The notes under the pieces: model-generated | Databases searched by the model: none | What the model was told of the DNA's origin: nothing | What the model saw: only the letters and a program-made list of their open reading frames with translations | Shown: in pieces, positions 1 to 6,563 of the stretch | Layout: each line of letters opens with the position of its first letter | Numbering within the stretch: position 1 is the stretch's first letter | NCBI GenBank assembly: GCA_007118525.1 | Contig: SKRK01000006.1 | Location: forward strand, 1 to 6,563 | Direction: 5' to 3' | Length of the DNA stretch: 6,563 nucleotides | From: Balneolaceae bacterium | GTDB lineage: Bacteria; Bacteroidota; Rhodothermia; Balneolales; Balneolaceae | Position numbers and translations under genes: made by a program

Positions 1-252
1 GACAGTGAGAGCCGGGGTGTAAAAATTGAGATAACCTCGTACGATTTTGATCCGGTGAGAACGGGGCTTGAGATATTCCGCATCCTGGTAAATGCAACTC
101 CGCAGGCCGAAACCAATACGTTTCTCTACCGGTTGGCAGGCAGTGAGCAGATAGACAGGGTATTAAGTAATGAAATTGATCCGCTCACGCTGGATTTTAA
201 CCTGGATCATTTCCTGGAACAGCGAAAGCCATACCTGCTGTATAACGATTGA
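1..252 (+). CDS. DUF1343 / NamZ-type exo-beta-N-acetylmuramidase family protein, C-terminal fragment
   Basis: The frame is open from the left edge and ends at TGA 250-252, so only the last 83 residues are seen and the true start is outside the window; the GTG at 55 is internal. The fragment carries the typical tail of the DUF1343 family: a GVKIEIT strand, then a DPVRTGLEIF segment that opens a helix, then FLYRLAGSEQID (the family's 'RLAG' segment), and the closing F-x4-RKPYLLY motif just before the stop. Characterised members (NamZ, GH171) are secreted enzymes that release N-acetylmuramic acid from the non-reducing ends of peptidoglycan fragments. The catalytic N-terminal part is not visible, so activity is inferred from the family only. 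It lies upstream of and on the same strand as a SPOR-domain envelope gene, but 208 bases separate them, so co-transcription is uncertain. Assignment rests on motif recall, without an alignment. Confidence 0.75.
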   Translation, partial: DSESRGVKIEITSYDFDPVRTGLEIFRILVNATPQAETNTFLYRLAGSEQIDRVLSNEIDPLTLDFNLDHFLEQRKPYLLYND

Positions 253-460
253 AAAAGCCGGGTTAATTAAGCTACTTTCTGATCAGGTTTATAATTAATT
301 TAATTGAACTTTTAACCCTAAAACAATCAATTTCAATCTGAAAGAAGAGGCTGGATTTATTCATCCGATTCTGTATTTTTCTTAGGAGTGGCGGTTCAGA
401 GTAGAAGTGAGAGAAAAAACCCGTCAATAATTTCAACGATAATTGGTATGAAGGGGACAC

Positions 461-1723
461 ATGATCAGAAATCTGTTTGTACGTCGATATAAGATGTGGT
501 TAATACTCCTGTTTATTGGTGCCTTTGCACTCGAAACTCAGGCACAGGAGCAGAGCGAGAAAAGAGTCAGTTTAACATTCAATTACGGAGTTACATATGG
601 CTTGGCAAATGGCGGAACGTTTGGCCCGCTTGCCGGTGATTTTAATGTAGCTTCCTTTCGCCAGCCGGTTTATGGAGGCAGTTTTCAGTACGCCTTTACC
701 CCCGCATGGTCGATCAATACCGGGCTACAGTTTGGAGAGTTCACAAATCAGTTTGCTGATGATCCCCCGTTTCAAAACGACTATTTTAATGTAACCGTAA
801 AAGGTGTAACGAATCTTAATAACCTGTTCAACCTAAGGGGGGGAGCCGCTCGTTTTGTTAACCCCTATTTTTCGTTTGGTTTGGGAATGATGCGTAGTCA
901 GATTGTGACAGATGATCTGGACTCTGAAGACCTCTCGTTAATGGCAACCGGTGGAGCAGGGTTGATGTTTTATCTATTTCGCAGTGCCGACCTTTTTGTT
1001 CAATACGACTACCATGTGGTGGGAAGCGATCTATTGGATGGAGTATCAGGTGATGGGGGTACCGATAAGTTTGCGGCAATCAATGCAGGTATTCGGGTTA
1101 ACTTTGGCCCCAGCGGCACCAAGCATGTGTCCTGGCCGCCTTCACGTGAGCGAAGGGAAAGAGAACCCGCGCCTCGCCCGGAAGTGCCTGAGCCTGAGCC
1201 TGAACCCGAACCGGAAATAGTGCCTGAGCCGGAACCTGAACCGATTCTGGATGAAACAACCAGAAGGCAACTTGCAGCATTTGAGATGTTTCGTCAAAGT
1301 CCTTTAATGACAAGTAACCGTCTCATAGAAGAAGCCAGGGAACGAGCTGAAATCCGAAGACAGCAGCGAGTGGAAGAGGAGCGGCGTCTTGCAGAAATGA
1401 GGATGGAAGAGCAGCGACGTGCCGAAGCAGAAGCCGCCAGGGTGATCACAGATGAACCTGCACCGGGGCACTATATTCAGGTATTTTCATTCAGAAGCCG
1501 AACTTACGCTGATCAATTAAGGGATGACCTTATTGAACTGTTGAGTGATCATTTCGATGATGCTTCCCAAAGAGTTGTCATACATCGCTATGAAGATTAC
1601 CATCGCGTACTGGTAGGTCCATATACACGCTTTTCTCAGGCGCGAAATGCGCAGCGAGAGATCCTAAGCCAGTATGAAGAGGCATTTATCATCACCTACC
1701 CAAGACAATACCAGCAAGAGTAG
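461..1723 (+). CDS. Outer-membrane beta-barrel protein with Pro-Glu linker and C-terminal SPOR domain
   Basis: A 420-residue exported protein with four parts. Residues 1-28 form a signal peptide: basic RNLFVRRYK, hydrophobic MWLILLFIGAFAL, probable cleavage after TQA28. Residues about 33-217 look like a small (roughly eight-strand) barrel, with alternating aromatic/Gly strands such as YGGSFQYAF, YFSFGLGMM, LFVQYDYHVV and a closing AAINAGIRVNFG strand. Residues 228-264 are a Pro/Glu-rich linker, and 266-328 a highly charged Arg/Glu helix, probably a coiled coil. Residues 336-416 are a SPOR domain (starts HYIQVFSF, then YHRVLVGPYTRF). SPOR domains bind glycan strands stripped of stem peptides, so the protein probably ties the outer membrane to peptidoglycan, as OmpA does with a different domain. 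The ATG at 461 follows AAGGGG with a 5-base gap, one of the few SD-like sites here, and gives a complete signal peptide; the next in-frame ATG (codon 12) would lose the basic n-region. SPOR and signal calls are firm; the barrel is inferred. Confidence 0.85.
   Translation: MIRNLFVRRYKMWLILLFIGAFALETQAQEQSEKRVSLTFNYGVTYGLANGGTFGPLAGDFNVASFRQPVYGGSFQYAFTPAWSINTGLQFGEFTNQFADDPPFQNDYFNVTVKGVTNLNNLFNLRGGAARFVNPYFSFGLGMMRSQIVTDDLDSEDLSLMATGGAGLMFYLFRSADLFVQYDYHVVGSDLLDGVSGDGGTDKFAAINAGIRVNFGPSGTKHVSWPPSRERREREPAPRPEVPEPEPEPEPEIVPEPEPEPILDETTRRQLAAFEMFRQSPLMTSNRLIEEARERAEIRRQQRVEEERRLAEMRMEEQRRAEAEAARVITDEPAPGHYIQVFSFRSRTYADQLRDDLIELLSDHFDDASQRVVIHRYEDYHRVLVGPYTRFSQARNAQREILSQYEEAFIITYPRQYQQE
1184..1243 (+). 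repeat. In-frame Pro-Glu coding repeat
   Basis: Codons 242-261 of the SPOR-barrel gene alternate Pro and Glu in two blocks, each opening with the same 11 bases (gtgcctgagcc at 1184 and at 1220, a 36-base period) and separated by an Ile-Val break. Such rigid, extended Pro-Glu tracts are common periplasmic spacers, as in TonB. Near-identical hexamers make the tract prone to length change by slippage. Confidence 0.8.
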
Positions 1724-1767
1724 GCGGCGTGACTTTGAACGCCCGGATGAAACAGTCTGACGTAACG

Positions 1768-1804
1768 AAAAAAAAGCCCGGAGCATACCCTCCGGGCTTT
1801 TTTT
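1768..1804. terminator. Bidirectional rho-independent terminator between convergent genes
   Basis: A perfect 7-bp GC-rich stem, gcccgga (1776-1782) with tccgggc (1791-1797), closes an 8-base loop. Eight A (1768-1775) precede it and seven T (1798-1804) follow it, so either strand gives a hairpin plus U-tract, and A-U pairs can lengthen the stem. It sits 44 bases after the stop of the SPOR-barrel gene and 34 bases after the stop of the convergent rlmB, so it can end both transcripts. Confidence 0.93.
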
Positions 1805-1838
1805 ATGTATAGCGGTGCGCCTGTGCGTTTAAAAGAGA

Positions 1839-2585
1839 CTACTTTTTCATCTTTTGCCGTCGCCATTCATAACAAACCAAAGCTGCGCTCACCGAAGCAT
1901 TGAGCGATTCAACATTATTCATCATAGGTACTGAGAGAAGAAAATCGCAGTGTTCACCAGTTTTTTGCCTCATACCCCGCCCTTCATTACCGATCACAAA
2001 AGCCATTGGGACGTCGTAGGTTTGTTCCCATAGCAGTGAATCGGCATCCTGGTCGAGGCCTGCAATCCAGAAGGAGTGTTCCTTCAGTTTTAAAATAGCC
2101 TGGTTCAGGTTTACGGCTCGCACAATCGGGATTCGTCCTGCAGTTCCTGCGCTTGTCTTAAATACAGCGGCATTTACTGGTGCTTGTCTGTGCTTAGGCA
2201 CAATTACTGCCGAGATACCCGCAGCAGCGGCCGTTCTTAAGATGGCCCCGAAATTATGCGGATCTTCAATTTCGTCGAGCAGCAGAATAGCCGTTTCGTT
2301 GTCGGGTTTAAATGCTTCAAGCCACTCTTCAAACTCAATGTACTCTGTTTCGCTTATTGCAGCTACTATCCCCTGATCATTAACAGGTCCAACCAGATCC
2401 ATGAGCTTGCTTCCGGGAACTTCAACAACAGGAATTCGGTTTTTGGAAGCAAGAGAATGAATCTTTGCGAGAGCAGAGCTTTTAAGATCTCTTTTGATGT
2501 AAATTTTATCGATTCTCTCCGGTGAGGCGTTTAGTTGCTCTTCGACCGGTTTTCTTCCGTAAATGAATTGATTAGAATTTTCCAC
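1839..2585 (-). CDS. rlmB: 23S rRNA 2'-O-ribose methyltransferase, TrmH/SpoU family (RlmB-like)
   Basis: A 248-residue SPOUT methyltransferase, close to the 243 of E. coli RlmB, which methylates the ribose of G2251 in the 23S rRNA P-loop using S-adenosylmethionine. The N-terminal substrate-binding domain (about 7-80) begins with the family signature IYGRKPVEEQL. The trefoil-knot domain has motif 1 LDEIEDPHNFGAILRTAAAAG split as LDEIEDPHN (103-111) and FGAILRTAA, with catalytic-type N111 and R117; motif 2 VIGNEGRGM (197-205, E201); and motif 3 VPMMNNVESLNASVSAAL (219-236, with SLN 227-229). The glycine common in motif 3 (MxG) is Asn here. The start is GTG at 2583-2585: no in-frame ATG lies nearby upstream, the next ATG (codon 62) would destroy the N-terminal domain, and no SD is visible. 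Convergent with the SPOR-barrel gene and divergent from the small membrane proteins, so probably its own transcript. RlmB versus another TrmH-type specificity cannot be settled from sequence alone. Confidence 0.9.
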   Translation of the reverse strand: MENSNQFIYGRKPVEEQLNASPERIDKIYIKRDLKSSALAKIHSLASKNRIPVVEVPGSKLMDLVGPVNDQGIVAAISETEYIEFEEWLEAFKPDNETAILLLDEIEDPHNFGAILRTAAAAGISAVIVPKHRQAPVNAAVFKTSAGTAGRIPIVRAVNLNQAILKLKEHSFWIAGLDQDADSLLWEQTYDVPMAFVIGNEGRGMRQKTGEHCDFLLSVPMMNNVESLNASVSAALVCYEWRRQKMKK

Positions 2586-2600
2586 GAATTGGATGAAATA

Positions 2601-2629
2601 TTTTGTTACTGAGTTTCAGTTTGTATAAT
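2601..2629 (+). promoter_or_regulatory. Candidate promoter for the small membrane-protein pair
   Basis: TATAAT at 2624-2629 lies about 37 bases before the ATG at 2666, with a weak upstream hexamer (ttttgt, 2601-2606) at 17-base spacing. The -10 is perfect in the E. coli sense, but the -35 is poor and the host's consensus may differ. It sits in the 80-base divergent gap with rlmB. Confidence 0.3.
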
Positions 2630-2644
2630 GTACCTAAGTGTTCT

Positions 2645-2652
2645 CAAATATA
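2645..2652 (-). promoter_or_regulatory. Candidate -7 element for rlmB (TAnnTTTG type)
   Basis: On the minus strand this reads TATATTTG, a full match to the Bacteroidota -7 consensus TAnnTTTG, and would give a leader of roughly 55 bases before the rlmB GTG. The nearest upstream TTTG (2679-2682 on the minus strand) is about 26 bases away, longer than the usual 19-21, so the -33 half is weak. It overlaps the region feeding the divergent gene. Confidence 0.3.
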
Positions 2653-2665
2653 ACGAATAAGAACT

Positions 2666-3013
2666 ATGATCGACGATTCAAAAAAATTACGATCAAACTT
2701 AGGGGGTATTCAGGGTAAGGTAGAGGAGCCTGCGGGCAAATCTAACACAAGATTACGATCTATACTAATCAACAACGGCTTGTTGATTCCGGTTGGATCA
2801 GGGGTTTTGCAAATCCTTATCGGTTTATCTCTGGTTACGGTCACCATTTTAGGGTTAATTACGCCTGTTTGGTTATCTGCCATTCTGAGTTTGGCCGGAA
2901 GTATCTCAAGTGTTGCGGGGATAATTCTGATTTATCATGCGATATCCACAAGGGGCGCATTCGAAAGCCTTATCAATCAATCTATTAAAAGAGTTATAAG
3001 CGCACAGAATTAA
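2666..3013 (+). CDS. Small two-helix membrane protein of unknown function
   Basis: A 115-residue protein I do not recognise. It has a polar, Lys/Gly-rich N-terminus (1-35), then two hydrophobic stretches, about 39-65 (GLLIPVGSGVLQILIGL onward) and 68-91 (VWLSAILSLAGSI onward). They are separated by a short turn containing Pro67, which suggests a tight transmembrane hairpin with both ends on the same side. The C-terminal tail (92-115) is basic and likely helical (SLINQSIKRV). There is no signal peptide, cysteine motif or catalytic motif. The ATG at 2666 has no SD, as with most genes here. The next gene starts only 7 bases after its stop and is the same size and shape, so the two are probably one operon and may act as partners. 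The reading frame looks genuinely coding because it is uninterrupted and gives clear helices. Confidence 0.75.
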   Translation: MIDDSKKLRSNLGGIQGKVEEPAGKSNTRLRSILINNGLLIPVGSGVLQILIGLSLVTVTILGLITPVWLSAILSLAGSISSVAGIILIYHAISTRGAFESLINQSIKRVISAQN

Positions 3014-3020
3014 TTCCCTC

Positions 3021-3359
3021 ATGAGCTACTCTTCGGATGATAAAGCCAGGTTTAAAACCTACCTGGAGGTATTTCTACGTTCTGAAAATGATGATTTAAG
3101 CGATACCGAAAAAATACCTGCACTCAAAAAAAAGCTCAATTCTAAATGGATTCAGCTTTTTATTAATGTTGCCATCATCATTTTGTTCGCTTTCATGTAC
3201 CTGAATGGCTACACAACCTTCGGCGATATCTTCTACTATATCATTTTTGGTGTGTTTGCCATAAACATTGCGCTTATTTTTTGGCAGCGTAAACAGATCA
3301 CCGATCTGATTGAGTTTCTTGAATATCGCATTGAAAGGGGCCATTCTGATGATCTCTGA
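3021..3359 (+). CDS. Small two-helix membrane protein of unknown function, second of a pair
   Basis: A 112-residue protein I do not recognise. The N-terminal 40 residues are charged and helical (KARFKTYLEVFLR, then an acidic SENDDLSDTE and a basic ALKKKLNSK). Two transmembrane segments follow, about 44-61 (IQLFINVAIIILFAFMYL) and 68-87 (GDIFYYIIFGVFAINIALIF). The C-terminal tail is charged and probably amphipathic (QITDLIEFLEYRIERG). Both ends should lie on the same side of the membrane, probably the cytoplasm given the basic residues flanking the helices. It follows the preceding two-helix gene by 7 bases with no SD of its own, so it is likely in the same operon. The sequence does not resemble the first protein, so they are not recent duplicates. 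No enzymatic motif is seen. Confidence 0.75.
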   Translation: MSYSSDDKARFKTYLEVFLRSENDDLSDTEKIPALKKKLNSKWIQLFINVAIIILFAFMYLNGYTTFGDIFYYIIFGVFAINIALIFWQRKQITDLIEFLEYRIERGHSDDL

Positions 3360-3403
3360 TATTTAAACAAACACAAGTTTTACCCTAAACTCAAATAACC
3401 GTT

Positions 3404-3456
3404 CGGGATAAAAGTTAACTAATCCCGCCAGCAGTCGGGACTTCGCAGGCTGGCGG
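3404..3456. repeat. REP-like cluster of overlapping palindromes
   Basis: Three inverted repeats share bases: cgggat (3404-3409) with atcccg (3422-3427); tcccg (3423-3427) with cggga (3436-3440); and ccgccagc (3425-3432) with gctggcgg (3449-3456). The last is a perfect 8-bp GC-rich stem around 16 bases. The three folds exclude one another. The GC-rich patch stands out from its AT-rich flanks and is not followed by a T-run, so it is more like a dispersed palindromic element than a terminator. Copy number cannot be judged from one window. Confidence 0.55.
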
Positions 3457-3534
3457 AGGGCAATGTGGGATGTGAGTAGTGAATTCGCAGTCGATTAATG
3501 AATGATTGAGTCAAATCAACACTCAGAGTATCAT

Positions 3535-3581
3535 CCCCCTCGTCACGTAGTGATCCCTATTAGAAAAGGGAGACTTTGAGG
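3535..3581. repeat. Hairpin cluster that can form a three-way junction
   Basis: Outer arms cctc (3538-3541) and gagg (3578-3581) can pair. Inside them lie tcac/gtga (3543-3546 with 3550-3553, loop gta) and tccct/aggga (3554-3558 with 3567-3571, loop of 8). Each stem is short, but their nesting without leftover overlap is notable. The near-repeat of atccccct and gatccct adds to the impression of a degraded small mobile or dispersed repeat element. It ends at the in-frame stop (3577-3579) that limits the GDPD reading frame. Confidence 0.45.
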
Positions 3582-3624
3582 CCCTTGCCTTTTATCTCGA
3601 ATTCAAGTCAAAAAAAAGGTCGAT

Positions 3625-4419
3625 CTGAAAAAGCCTAAGCATTTCCACACATCTGTTTGCAAATTTTGGGTCATTGCCCATCGTGGGGCCAGCTACTATG
3701 CTCCTGAGAACACATTTGCAGCATTTAATAAAGCCTTGAAAATGGGGGCCGACATGATTGAGCTGGATGTCTTGCTCACCAAAGACGGAGTGCCGGTAGT
3801 TATTCACGACAATGACCTGGAGCGGCTTGCAGGTATTCAGGGCAAGATCACGGATACAGAATATGTAGAGGTTCAAAAAATGGATGTAGGTTCCTGGTTT
3901 GCCGCTTCATACAAAGACGAGCGCATTCCCACGCTTCGGGAGGTGCTTAGCTGGGCGAAAGATAAAATATCACTGAATATTGAGATAAAAGCAGAATCGG
4001 TTACCGATCAGGTAGCGGGGGGCATTGAGGAGAAGGTGATAGATCTTGTCAGGGAGTATGAAATGGAACAGTACGTGCTGCTCTCAAGCTTCGACTACCG
4101 TGCCGCTGAACGATTTAGTCATTTGGGTTCAGAAATTGCATCTGCCATTCTCTTTGACAAAAAGCAGTTAGATGGGGTATCGGCTGCCGGGCTTATGCAC
4201 AAGTGTAAGAGTAACTATTTCAATGTGAATTGGCGATATCTGACGCTGTTCAGCTTTCACAAACCGGATATTGATGCGCATTTGATGATGGTCTACACAG
4301 TGAACAGCCGCATAGTAATGAGGAAACTAATCAGAAAGGGAGTTTATGGCATATTTTCAGACCGGCCTGACCTGTTGAAGGAGGTTGCAGATAAAGAAAT
4401 ATCTGAACGTTACGGCTGA
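3625..4419 (+). CDS. Glycerophosphodiester phosphodiesterase (GDPD family), start codon uncertain
   Basis: GDPD enzymes hydrolyse glycerophosphodiesters to glycerol-3-phosphate and an alcohol in a metal-dependent TIM barrel. The frame runs from stop 3577-3579 to TGA 4417-4419. Numbered from CTG 3625 (264 residues), it shows VIAHRGA (H19, R20), APENT (E28), IELDV (E46, D48), TKDG, VVIHDND (H61), NIEIKAE (E120, K122), an SFDY strand, and the closing YTVN / GIFSDRPD motif. All expected catalytic and metal-binding positions are present. The problem is the start: between the upstream stop and HRGA there is no ATG, GTG or TTG. The first ordinary starts, TTG 3736 and ATG 3742, come after HRGA and PENT and would give a dead enzyme. 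CTG 3625 was chosen because AAAAGG ends 5 bases before it; ATT 3601, a frameshift at the A8 run (3610-3617), or loss of the native start are alternatives. No signal peptide is visible. The family is certain; the 5' end and functionality are not. Confidence 0.82.
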   Translation: MKKPKHFHTSVCKFWVIAHRGASYYAPENTFAAFNKALKMGADMIELDVLLTKDGVPVVIHDNDLERLAGIQGKITDTEYVEVQKMDVGSWFAASYKDERIPTLREVLSWAKDKISLNIEIKAESVTDQVAGGIEEKVIDLVREYEMEQYVLLSSFDYRAAERFSHLGSEIASAILFDKKQLDGVSAAGLMHKCKSNYFNVNWRYLTLFSFHKPDIDAHLMMVYTVNSRIVMRKLIRKGVYGIFSDRPDLLKEVADKEISERYG

Positions 4420-4436
4420 AACAGTAAAAATAAATC

Positions 4437-4453
4437 AAGAGATTTCTCTTTTT
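4437..4453 (+). terminator. Weak candidate terminator after the GDPD gene
   Basis: A 5-bp stem, aagag (4437-4441) with ctctt (4446-4450), loop attt, is followed by three T's, 17 bases after the GDPD stop. The stem is AT-rich and short, so termination would be leaky at best, and read-through into pyrG is possible. Confidence 0.3.
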
Positions 4454-4454
4454 G

Positions 4455-6151
<1,697 letters not shown>

Positions 6152-6152
<1 letters not shown>

Positions 6153-6563
6153 TGACACTCTTTGAGCAATACTCTGGCGTGATTAGGGTACGTGCTGCTG
6201 CTCTCATTATCCGGGAGGGACAACTGCTGCTTGTAAAACAGAAAGTACCCGTCAGAACCCGGCCGGTTTGGCTGCCTCCGGGAGGAGGTATAGAGATTGG
6301 AGAGGCTGCTGAAGAGGCTTTGGTTCGTGAAGTGGCAGAAGAGACCGGCGTTCAAATCAGGCCGTTGAAACTGCGCTACATTCATGAATTTATTCAGGAT
6401 ACATTTCATGCCTATGAGTTTTACTACACGGCAGAAGTGGTGGGTGGCGTCCTCAAAAAAGGTGGCGACCCTGAACATTCCCCCGAAGAACAGTTGATCA
6501 GCAGTGTAGCATGGATGCCGATTGATCAGCTTTCTGATATCGAACTATTTCCCCACTTTTTAC
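6152..6563 (+). CDS. Nudix hydrolase, 3'-truncated by the window
   Basis: The frame is open to the right edge (137 codons seen). Numbered from GTG 6152, a beta strand AAALIIREGQLLLVKQK (15-31) leads to WLPPGGG (40-46) and a perfect Nudix box, G-x5-E-x7-REVAEETGV (G45, E51, R59, E60, E63, E64, G66). VAWMPIDQL (about 119-127) is the usual closing strand and helix. Nudix enzymes cleave nucleoside diphosphates linked to another group, using metal bound by the box glutamates. The substrate cannot be told from this fragment. The GTG shares a base with the pyrG stop (TAGTG), so translation is probably coupled to CTP synthase. A second GTG at 6179 (giving VIRVRAAAL) is a possible alternative start. 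The linkage hints at nucleotide clean-up, but that is inference. There is no promoter or gap between the two genes. Confidence 0.9.

Larger units (their letters stand above)
3360..3624. other. Non-coding region with two clusters of inverted repeats
   Basis: No convincing gene lies in these 265 bases. The first third is AT-rich without a clear terminator. 3404-3456 holds overlapping palindromes and 3535-3581 a second hairpin cluster; both are listed separately. An A8 run (3610-3617) lies close to the 5' end of the GDPD gene. I see no promoter that I can support. Confidence 0.7.

Noticed and set aside
260..318. Inverted repeat gggttaa (260-266) with ttaaccc (312-318) after the NamZ-like stop
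   Set aside because: The arms are 45 bases apart, AT-rich, and no T-run follows, so a terminator or operator cannot be supported.
290..381. TATAAT (290-295) and TATTTTTC (374-381) as promoters for the SPOR-barrel gene
   Set aside because: Neither has a matching upstream element at the right distance; in AT-rich DNA such hits are expected by chance.
272..460. 62-residue minus-strand open frame in the first intergenic gap
   Set aside because: AT-rich, low-complexity Ser/Leu/Ile-rich translation without domain or start signal; it lies over the leader of the SPOR-barrel gene.
3579..3594. aggc/gcct hairpin followed by four T's as a terminator for the membrane-protein operon
   Set aside because: A 4-bp stem with a short T-run more than 200 bases after the stop is too weak to call.
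3736..4419. TTG 3736 as the real GDPD start
   Set aside because: It would remove HRGA and PENT, which are intact in the same frame directly upstream and are essential in this family.

Overview
The window reads as a piece of a Bacteroidota-like chromosome, most likely Balneolota/Rhodothermota or a close relative (inference). The reasons are moderate GC, almost no Shine-Dalgarno sequences before clear start codons, candidate promoters that partly fit the TTTG / TAnnTTTG pattern, and the flavour of the CTP synthase, RlmB and NamZ-like proteins. There is no CRISPR array, tRNA, rRNA, integrase, phage gene or toxin-antitoxin pair. Most of the gene content is housekeeping or cell envelope.

Layout. 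1-252 is the C-terminal end of a DUF1343/NamZ-type (exo-N-acetylmuramidase family) protein. 461-1723 encodes a secreted protein with a predicted outer-membrane barrel, a Pro-Glu linker, a charged helix and a C-terminal SPOR domain. A strong two-way terminator (about 1768-1804) separates it from the convergent rlmB (1839-2585, minus strand, GTG start). An 80-base divergent promoter region then leads to two small two-helix membrane proteins in tandem (2666-3013 and 3021-3359), neither of which I recognise. 3360-3624 is non-coding and holds two clusters of inverted repeats. Right after it comes a glycerophosphodiester phosphodiesterase (GDPD) whose catalytic HRGA and PENT motifs lie upstream of every ordinary start codon in its frame. 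pyrG (CTP synthase, 4515-6152) is complete and canonical. It overlaps by one base (TAGTG) with a Nudix hydrolase cut off by the window end.

How the genes relate. The NamZ-like protein and the SPOR-barrel protein both point to peptidoglycan: one family trims glycan ends and the other carries a domain that binds stem-peptide-free glycan. Their adjacency on one strand is suggestive, but a 208-base gap separates them. pyrG and the Nudix gene are probably translationally coupled, which fits nucleotide synthesis plus nucleotide clean-up.

No clearly new multi-gene system is visible. The best leads are the start-less GDPD gene beside a repeat-rich insertion-like segment, the OmpA-like barrel in which SPOR takes the place of the usual OmpA peptidoglycan-binding domain, and the unassigned pair of membrane proteins.
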